Part shown: in pieces, positions 29,001-39,300 of the stretch
Layout of the letters: each line of letters starts with the position of its first letter
How positions within the stretch are numbered: position 1 is the stretch's first letter
DNA from: HK1 sp965220535
GTDB taxonomy: Bacteria; Pseudomonadota; Gammaproteobacteria; HK1
NCBI GenBank assembly: GCA_965220535.1
Contig: OZ244833.1
Location: 3,844,001-3,908,000 of the forward strand
Direction: 5' to 3'
Length of the DNA: 64,000 nt
Translations under genes and position numbers: made by a program
Notes under the pieces: model-generated
Seen by the model: the letters and a program-made list of their open reading frames with translations, nothing else
Databases searched by the model: none
What the model was told of the DNA's origin: nothing

Positions 29001-32000
29001 GGTGACGATTGCCCGGCCGACGAACACGGACGTGACCGTGACCCCGGCCTCGCTGACCTTCACGGCATCGAACTGGAACGAGACCCGAGATGTGACGGTG
29101 AGCGCGGCGGAAGACGCCGATGCCATCACGGACAGCACGACTGTGCGATTGAACGCATCGGGTGGTGATTACAGCTCGGTCTCGAAGGACATCGAGGTGT
29201 CGGTGAGCGAAAACGACGAGGCGGGGATGACCATCACGCAGGAGACGGATCCGCTGAGGGTGTCGGAAGGGGACAGCGAGACCTTCACGGTGGCGTTGGC
29301 GACGCAGCCGAGCGCCGATGTGACAGTGACGATTGCCCGGCCGACGAACACGGACGTGACTGTGAGTCCGGCCTCGCTGATCTTCACGGCATCGAACTGG
29401 AAGGATGCCCAGACGGTGACGGTGAGTGCGGCGGAGGACGCCGATGCCCTCGCGGACAGCACGACCGTGACTCTAAGCGCTTCGGGTGGCGACTACGGCT
29501 CGATCTCGAAGGGCATCGAGGTGTCGGTGAGCGAGAACGACGAGGCGGGTCTGACCATCACGCAGGAGACGGACCCGCTGTCGGTGCCCGAAGGGGGCAG
29601 CGAGACCTTCACGGTGGCGTTGGCGACGCAGCCGAGCGCCGATGTGAAGGTGACGATTGCCCAGCCGACGAACACGGATGTGACGGTGGATGTCGATACG
29701 GCGGCGGGGAATCAGAACGAGCTGACCTTCACGGCATCGAACTGGAAGGATGCCCAGACGGTGACGGTGAGCGCGGCGGAAGACGCCGATGCCCTCGCGG
29801 ACAGCACGACTGTGCGATTGAGTGCCTCGGGTGGTGATTACATCTCCGTTGCCAAGGACATCGAGGTGTCGGTGAGCGAAAACGACGAGGCGAGTCTGAC
29901 CGTCGCGCAGGAGACGGATCCGCTGAGGGTGCCCGAAGGGGGCAACGAGACCTTCAAGGTGGCGTTGGCGACGCAGCCGAGCGGGGATGTGACGGTGACG
30001 ATTGCCCGGCCGACGAACACGGACGTGACCGTGAGTCCGGCTTCGCTGATCTTCACGGCATCGAACTGGAACGAGACCCGAGATGTGACGGTGAGCGCGT
30101 CGGAAGACGCCGATGCCCTCGCGGACAGCACGACTGTGCGATTGAGTGCCTCGGGTGGTGATTACATCTCCGTTGCCAAGGACATCGAAGTGTCGGTGAG
30201 CGAAAACGACGAGGCGAGCCTGACCGTCGCGCAGGAGACGGATCCGCTGAGGGTGCCCGAAGGGGGCAGCGAGACTTTCACGGTGGCGTTGGCGACGCGG
30301 CCGAGTGCCGATGTGAAGGTGACCATTGCCCAGCCGACGAACACGGACGTGACCGTGACCCCGGCCTCGCTGACCTTCACGGCATCGAACTGGAACGAGA
30401 CCCGAGATGTGACGGTGAGCGCGGCGGAAGACGCCGATGCCATCGCGGACAGCACGACCTTGTCGCTAAGCGCTTCGGGTGGTGATTACATCTCCGTTGC
30501 CAAGAGCATCGAGGTGTCGGTGAGCGAAAACGACAGTCCGGGGCTGACCATCACGCAGGAGGCGGATCCGCTGCCGGTGTCCGAAGGGGGCAGCGAGACC
30601 TTCACGGTGGCGTTGGCGACACAGCCGAGCGCCGATGTGAAGGTGACGATTGCCCAGCCGACGAACACGGACGTGACGGTGGATGTCGATACGGTGGCGG
30701 TGGGGAATCAGAACGAGCTGACCTTCACGGCATCGAACTGGAAGGATGCCCAGACGGTGACGGTGAGCGCGGCGGAAGACGCCGATGCCCTCGCGGACAG
30801 CACGACCTTGTCGCTAAGCGCTTCGGGTGGTGATTACATCTCCGTTGCCAAGAGCATCGAGGTGTCGGTGAGCGAAAACGACAGTCCGGGACTGACCATC
30901 GCGCAGGAGACGGATCCGCTGAGGGTATCGGAAGGGGGCAGCGAAACCTTCAAGGTGGCGTTGGTGACGCAGCCGAGCGCCGATGTGACGGTGACGATTG
31001 CCCGGCCGACGAACACGGACGTGACGGTGAGCCCGGCTTCGCTGATCTTCACGGCATCGAACTGGAACGAGACCCGAGATGTGACGGTGAGCGCGGCGGA
31101 AGACGCCGATGCCATCGCGGACAGCACGACTGTGCGATTGAGCGCATCGGGTGGTGATTACATCTCCGTTGCCAAGAGCATCGAGGTGTCGGTGAGCGAA
31201 AACGACAGTCCGGGACTGACCATCGCGCAGGAGACGGATCCGCTGAGGGTATCGGAAGGGGGCAGCGAAACCTTCAAGGTGGCGTTGGTGACGCAGCCGA
31301 CCGCCGATGTGACGGTGACGATTGCCCGGCCGACGAACACGGACGTGACGGTGAGCCCGGCTTCGCTGATCTTCACGGCATCGAACTGGAACGAGACCCG
31401 AGATGTGACGGTGAGCGCGTCGGAAGACGCCGATGCCCTCGCGGACAGCACGACCGTGCGATTGAGCGCTTCGGGTGGCGACTACGGCTCGGTCTCGAAG
31501 GACATCGAAGTGTCGGTGACGGAGAACGACAGTCCGGGGCTGACCATCACGCAGGAGGCGGATCCGCTGCCGGTGTCGGAAGGGGGCAGCGAGACCTTCA
31601 CGGTGGCGTTGGCGACACAGCCGAGCGCCGATGTGAAGGTGACGATTGCCCAGCCGACGAACACGGATGTGACGGTGGATGTCGATACGGCGGCGGGGAA
31701 TCAGAACGAGCTGATCTTCACGGCATCGAACTGGAAGGATGCCCAGATGGTGACGGTGAGCGCGGCGGAAGACGCCGATGCCATCGCGGACAGCACGACC
31801 TTGTCGCTAAGCGCCTCGGGTGGTGATTACATCTCCGTTGCCAAGAGCATCGAGGTGTCGGTGACGGAGAACGACAGTCAGGGGCTGACCATCGCGCAGG
31901 AGACGGATCCGCTGAGGGTGCCCGAAGGGGGCAGCGAGACTTTCACGGTGGCGTTGGCGACGCAGCCGAGCGGTGATGTAACGGTGGCGGTTGCCCGGCC

Positions 32001-35000
32001 GACGAACACGGACGTGACCGTGAGTCCGGCCTCGCTGATCTTCACTGCATCGAACTGGAACGAGACCCGAGATGTGACGGTGAGTGCGGCGGAGGACGCC
32101 GATGCCCTCGCGGACAGCACGACCGTGACTCTAAGCGCTTCGGGTGGCGACTACGGCTCGATCTCGAAGGGCATCGAGGTGTCGGTGAGCGAGAACGACG
32201 AGGCGGGTCTGACCATCACGCAGGAGACGGATCCGCTGTCGGTGTCCGAAGGGGGCAGCGAGACATTCACGGTTGCGTTGGCGACGCAGCCGAGCGCCGA
32301 TGTGACGGTGACGATTGCCCGGCCGACGAACACGGACGTGACCGTGACCCCGGCCTCGCTGACCTTCACGGCATCGAACTGGAACGAGATCCAAGATGTG
32401 ACGGTGAGTGCGGCGGAAGACGCCGATGCCCTCGCGGACAGCACGACCTTGTCGCTAAGCGCATCGGGTGGTGATTACATCTCCGTTGCCAAGAGCATCG
32501 AGGTGTCGGTGACGGAGAACGACAGTCCGGGACTGACCATCACGCAGGAGACGGATCCGCTGTCAGTGTCCGAAGGGGGCAGCGAAACCTTCACGGTGGC
32601 GTTGGCGACGCGGCCGAGCGGTGATGTGACGGTGGCGGTTGCCCGGCCGACGAACACGGACATGACGGTGAGTCCGGCATCGCTGATCTTCACTGCATCG
32701 AACTGGAAGGATGCCCAGACGGTGACGGTGAGTGCGGCGGAAGACGCCGATGCCATCGCGGACAGCACGACTGTGCGATTGAACGCATCGGGTGGTGATT
32801 ACGGCTCCGTTGCCAAGTACATCGAAGTGTCGGTGACGGAGAACGACAGTCCGGGGCTGACCATCACGCAGGAGATGGATCCGCTGTCGGTGCCCGAAGG
32901 GGGCAGCGAGACCTTCACGGTGGCGTTGGCGACGCAGCCGAGCGCCGATGTGAAGGTGACGATTGCCCAGCCGACGAACACGGATGTGACGGTGGATGTC
33001 GATACGGCGGCGGGGAATCAGAACGAGCTGACCTTCACGGCATCGAACTGGAAGGATGCCCAGACGGTGACGGTGAGCGCGGCGGAAGACGCCGATGCCA
33101 TCGCGGACAGCACGACCTTGTCGCTAAGCACCTCGGGTGGCGACTACGGCTCGGTCTTGAAGGACATCGAAGTGTCGGTGACGGAAAACGACAGTCCGGG
33201 GCTGACCATCACGCAGGAGACGGATCCGCTGAGGGTGCCCGAAGGGGGCAGCGAGACTTTCACGGTTGCGTTGGCGACGCAGCCGAGCGGTGATGTGACG
33301 GTGACGATTGCCCGGCCGACGAACACGGACGTGACCGTGAACCCGGCCTCGCTGACCTTCACGGCATCGAACTGGAACGAGATCCAAGATGTGACGGTGA
33401 GCGCGGCGGAAGACGCCGATGCCATCACGGACAGCACGACTGTGCGATTGAACGCATCGGGTGGTGATTACAGCTCGGTCTCGAAGGACATCGTGGTGTC
33501 GGTGAGCGAAAACGACGAGGCGGGTCTGACCATCACGCAGGAGACGGATCCGCTGAGGGTGTCGGAAGGGGACAGCGAGACCTTCACGGTGACGCTGGCG
33601 ACGCAGCCGAGCGGTGATGTGACGGTGGCGGTTGCCCGGCCGACGAACACGGACGTGACCGTGAGTCCGGCCTCGCTGATCTTCACGGCATCGAACTGGA
33701 AGGATGCCCAGACGGTGACGGTGAGTGCGGCGGAAGACGCCGATGCCATCGCGGACAGCACGACTGTGCGATTGAACGCATCGGGTGGTGATTACAGCTC
33801 GGTCTCGAAGGACATCGAGGTGTCGGTGAGCGAAAACGACAGTCCGGGGCTGACCATCACGCAGGAGACGGATCCGCTGTCGGTGTCCGAAGGGGGCAGC
33901 GAGACCTTCACGGTGGCGTTGGCGACGCAGCCGAGCGCCGATGTGACGGTGGCGGTTGCCCGGCCGACGAACACGGACGTGACCGCGAGCCCGGCCTCGC
34001 TGATCTTCACGGCATCGAACTGGAAGGATGCCCAGACGGTGACGGTGAGTGCGGCGGAGGACGCCGATGCCATCACGGACAGCACGACTGTGCGATTGAA
34101 CGCATCGGGTGGTGATTACAGCTCGGTCTCGAAGGACATCGAGGTGTCGGTGAGCGAAAACGACGAGGCGGGGCTGACCATCACGCAGGAGACGGATCCG
34201 CTGTCGGTGTCCGAAGGGGGCAGCGAAACCTTTACGGTGGCGTTGGCGACGCAGCCGAGCGCCGATGTGACGGTGGCGGTTGCCCGGCCGACGAACACGG
34301 ACGTGACCGTGAGCCCGGCCTCGCTGATCTTCACGGCATCGAACTGGAACGAGACCCGAGATGTGACGGTGAGCGCGGCGGAGGACGCCGATGCCATCGC
34401 GGACAGCACGACTGTGCGATTGAGCGCATCGGGTGGCGATTACGGATCCGTTGCCAAGGACATCGAAGTATCGGTGAGTGAGAACGACAGTCCGGGGCTG
34501 ACCATCACGCAGGAGACGGATCCGCTGTCGGTGTCCGAAGGGGGCAGCGAGACCTTCACGGTGGCGTTGGCGACGCAGCCGAGCGGTGATGTGACAGTGA
34601 CGGTTGCCCGGCCGACGAACACGGACATGACGGTGAGTCCGGCATCGCTGATCTTCACTGCATCGAACTGGAAGGATGCCCAGACGGTGACGGTGAGCGC
34701 GTCGGAAGACGCCGATGCCCTCGCGGACAGCACGACCGTGACTCTAAGCGCTTCGGGTGGCGACTACGGCTCGATCTCGAAGGGCATCGAGGTGTCGGTG
34801 AGCGAGAACGACGAGGCGGGTCTGACCATCACGCAGGAGACGGACCCGCTGTCGGTGCCCGAAGGGGGCAGCGAGACCTTCACGGTGGCGTTGGCGACGC
34901 AGCCGAGCGCCGATGTGAAGGTGACGATTGCCCAGCCGACGAACACGGATGTGACGGTGGATGTCGATACGGCGGCGGGGAATCAGAACGAGCTGACCTT

Positions 35001-36330
35001 CACGGCATCGAACTGGAAGGATGCCCAGACGGTGACGGTGAGCGCGGCGGAAGACGCCGATGCTATCGCGGACAGCACGACCTTGTCGCTAAGCGCATCG
35101 GGTGGTGATTACATCTCCGTTGCCAAGGACATCGAAGTGTCGGTGAGTGAAAACGACGAGGCGGGGCTGACCATTACGCAGGAGACAGATCCGCTGAGGG
35201 TGTCGGAAGGGGGCAGCGAAACCTTCACGGTGGCGTTGGCGACGCAGCCGAGCGGTGATGTGACGGTGACGATTGCCCGGCCGACGAACACGGACGTGAC
35301 CGTGAGCCCGGCTTCGCTGATCTTCACGGCATCGAACTGGAAGGATGCCCAGACGGTGACGGTGAGTGTGGCGGAGGACGCCGATGCCATCGCGGACAGC
35401 ACGACCTTGTCGCTAAGCGCATCGGGTGGTGATTACATCTCCGTTGCCAAGAGCATCGAGGTGTCGGTGACGGAGAACGACAGTCCGGGACTGACCATCA
35501 CGCAGGAGACGGATCCGCTGTCAGTGTCCGAAGGGGGCAGCGAAACCTTCACGGTGGCGTTGGCGACGCGGCCGAGCGGTGATGTGACGGTGGCGGTTGC
35601 CCGGCCGACGAACACGGACGTGACGGTGAGTCCGGCATCGCTGATCTTCACTGCATCGAACTGGAAGGATGCCCAGACGGTGACGGTGAGCGCGTCGGAA
35701 GACGCCGATGCCATCGCGGACAGCACGACCTTGTCGCTAAGCGCCTCGGGTGGTGATTACATCTCCGTTGCCAAGAGCATCGAGGTGTCGGTGACGGAGA
35801 ACGACAGTCCGGGGCTGACCATCGCGCAGGAGACGGATCCGCTGAGGGTGCCCGAAGGGGGCAGCGAGACATTCACGGTGGCGTTGGCGACGCAGCCGAG
35901 CGGTGATGTGACAGTGACGGTTGCCCGGCCGACGAACACGGACATGACGGTGAGTCCGGCATCGCTGATCTTCACTGCATCGAACTGGAAGGATGCCCAG
36001 ACGGTGACGGTGAGTGCGGCGGAAGACGCCGATGCCATCGCGGACAGCACGACTGTGCGATTGAGCGCATCGGGTGGTGATTACGGATCCGTTGCCAAGG
36101 ACATCGAAGTATCGGTGAGTGAGAACGACAGTCCGGGTCTGACCATCGCGCAGGAGACGGATCCGCTGAGGGTGTCCGAAGGGGGCAGCGAGACCTTTAC
36201 GGTGGCGTTGGCGACGCAGCCGAGCGGTGATGTGACGGTGGCGGTTGCCCGGCCGACGAACACGGACGTGACCGTGAGTCCGGCCTCGCTGATCTTCACG
36301 GCATCGAATTGGAAGGATGCCCAGACGGTG
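24960..36330 (+). repeat. About 34 near-identical 324/345-bp coding repeats
   Basis: The unit is 324 bp (108 codons). A longer 345-bp variant contains the insert VDVDTAAGNQNEL in place of SPASL; one unit near 30690 carries an extra two codons. Units differ at a few recurring positions (ITQE/IAQE/VAQE, SADV/SGDV, KDAQTVT/NETRDVT, GSVAKD/ISVAKS/SSVSKD), and the variants are shuffled mosaic-like, which suggests frequent recombination or gene conversion. Divergent domains flank the array on both sides. Confidence 0.9.
25961..25980 (+). other. 7-base insertion frameshift inside a repeat unit
   Basis: Other units read CTGACCGTCGCGCAG or CTGACCATCGCGCAG at this point. Here the two variants are concatenated: GACCGTC (25961-25967) and GACCATC (25968-25974) before GCGCAG. 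The result is a +7 shift that ends the frame at 26057. It could be true slippage or recombination, or an assembly join between two repeat variants. Confidence 0.85.
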
Positions 36331-39300
36331 ACGGTGAGGGCGGCGGAGGACGACGATGCCGAGGACGACAGCGCGAGAGTGATCTTGACGCTTTCGGGGG
36401 GCGGCTATGACGATATCGCCCGAGCCGTAGCGGTCTCGATAACCGATAACGAACGCGACCGAACCGGAGGGCTGCTATCTCCGGGGCTTGTGCTCTCGAC
36501 GGACGAGGTGGTCGTCGCCGAAGGCGCATCGAACTCCTTCACGGTGAGGTTGGGAACCCAGCCGAGCGAGAACGTGAGAGTGAGTCTGGCGCAGCCGTCG
36601 AATACCGATGTGAGGGTGAACGAAACATCGCTGATCTTCACGGCCGACAACTGGAACGTCGAGCAAAGCGTGACGGTCAGGGCCAACGAGGATCATGACG
36701 GCATCGCCGACAGCGCGATCGTGTCGCTGACGGCGACGGGCGCCGATTACGGCGGAGTCGTCGGCAGCGTGCGGGTGCAGGTGGTCGACAACGACGCCCC
36801 GGGCTTGATCCTCTCGTCCTTGCTGCTGGAGGTAGACGAAGGGGGCAGCGAAAGCGTGGATGTGAAGTTGTCGGCGCAGCCGAGCGGGGAGGTGTCCTTG
36901 GCCCTGACGAAGAGCGGGAGTGCGGACGTATCGTTCTCGCCCTCGTCGATGATCTTCACGCCGTCGAACTGGGACGAGTCTCAAACCATCACGGTCAACG
37001 CGGCCGAGGACAGCGACGGTCATCCGGATACGGCGAGCCTGTCGCTGACGGCGACGGGCGCCGACTACGGCGGGGTCGTCGGCAGCGTGCAGGTACAGGT
37101 GGTCGACAACGACGCCCCGGGCTTGATCCTCTCGACGTTGCTGCTGGCGGTTGACGAAGGGGGGAGCGGCAGCGTGGGCGTGAAGTTGTCGGCGCAGCCG
37201 AGCGGGGAGGTGTCCTTGGCCTTAGCGAAGAGCGGGAGTGCGGACGTATCGTTCTCGCCGTCGTCGATGATCTTCACGCCGTCGAACTGGGACGAGTCTC
37301 AAGCCATCACGGTCAACGCGGCCGAGGACAGCGACGGGCATCCGGATACGGCGAGCCTGTCGCTGACGGCGTCGGGCGCCGACTACGGCGGGGTCGTCGG
37401 CAGCGTGCAGGTACAGGTGGTCGACAACGACGCCCCGGGCTTGATCCTCTCGACGTTGCGGCTGACGGTGGACGAAGGGGGCAGCGAAAGCGTGGATGTG
37501 AAGTTGTCGGCGCAGCCGAGCGGGGAGGTGTCCTTGGCCCTGACGAAGAGCGGGAGTGCGGACGTATCGTTCACGCCCTCGTCGATGATCTTCACGCCGT
37601 CGAACTGGGACGAGTCTCAAGCCATCACGGTGAACGCGGCCGAGGACAGCGACGGCCATCCGGATACGGCGAGCCTGTCGCTGACGGCGTCGGGTGCCGA
37701 CTACGAGGGCATCACCGCCGGAGTGCAGGTGCAGGTGGTCGAAAACGATACACTCGGATTGAGCGTCACGCCGCGCAAGTTGGAGGTAAAGGAGGGCAAG
37801 GAAGCGCCCTTCACGGTGAGTCTGACGGCGCAGCCGAACTATAAAGTGAGCGTCGCGTTGACGAGCGGGAACCCCGACGTGACCTTGTCGCCGTCGCAGA
37901 TACATTTCACGCCTTCGGATTGGAACCGGCCGAAAACGGTGGTCGCAAGGGCCGCTGAGGACGACGATTTGCTGGCGGATTCGACGACGGTCACGCTGCG
38001 GGCCTCGGGCACCGATTTCGACGATATCACCGGCAGCGTGCATATCACGGTCATCGACGACGATGCCGAGGAGGAGGATGCGTCGGAGGGACCGGTTCCC
38101 CAAGTGGTCTTCGATCTGACGCTGACACCGGAATCGCTGAGTCTCGACGAGGGTTCGAGCGCGAGCTTCACCGTTCGCGCCCGCTCGCAGCCGGTCGACG
38201 AAGAGATGGTGTTCGCCTTGATCGGCGGCGGCAGTCCCGACGTGAGTTTCGACACCGACCCCGACACCGCGGGTCTTCAGAACACCGTGACCATCACCCC
38301 CGAGAACTGGGATGTCGAGCAGCCGGTGTCGGTGCATGCCGCCGAGGACGACGACGCGGCGCCGGACAGGGCGAGCGCCTCGTTCGTGGACGCCGTCGGC
38401 AACGTGATCATCTTCGGCCGGGTGTCGGTGGCGGACAACGACACCCCGGGGCTGAGTGTCGCCCCCGCGGCGCTGAGGGTCGCGGAAAACACGAGCGGGA
38501 GCTTCACGGTGCGGCCACAGACGAAGCCGCTGGGGGATATCTTGGTGTCCCTCGACAACGGCGAGACGGATACCGTCTTGTCGCCGCCGAACCTGAAGTT
38601 CACCTCGTCGAACTGGCGGACGGCGCGCAGCGTCGAGGTCGCCGGGGTGGCGGACGCGGACGCCGAGGACGACGCGCCGGCGGATATCACGTTGACGGTC
38701 CAAGGTGCCGACTACGACGGCGTCTTTGCGCAGGTGCAGGTCGGCGTCGACGAAGCGGCACCGGGGACGCCTCCCGAGGAAGCGACCCCGGGCTTGGTGA
38801 TCGTCGGCGCGCCGGTCGAGATCAACGAGGGCGGCAGGAGGGATTTGCGGGTGATGTTGCGAAACCGCCCGACGGGGGATGTCGAGCTCGCTCTGAGCGT
38901 TTCCGGCGGTGGCCTCGAGGTCGATGCCGACATGTGGCGCGAGGGTAATCAAAGCACGCTGCGCTTTTCGCCTTCGAACTACAAGGGTACGCGGGTGGTG
39001 AGCCTGTTCGCGCCCGAGGACGAGGATGCGAGCGACGATCGAGCGAGCGTGTCGCTGACGGCGTCGGGGGCGAACTACGATGGCTTGACAGCCGAGGTGT
39101 CGGTGAATATCGACGACAACGACTCGCCGGCGCTGCTCGTTTCGAACCCCGCGGTCATCGATGACCGGCGGGCGAGTTTCACGGTCAGGCTCTCGGTGGA
39201 GCCGAGCGCGGCGGTCGATGTCGCGTTGTCGGTGGCGGGCGAAGTCGAGGGCGTCACGATCGACACCGATCCCGACACGCCCGGGAATCAAACCGCCCTT

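Noticed and set aside
24960..36330. CRISPR array
   Set aside because: The repeat is tandem with no spacers, the unit is 324 bp and coding throughout.
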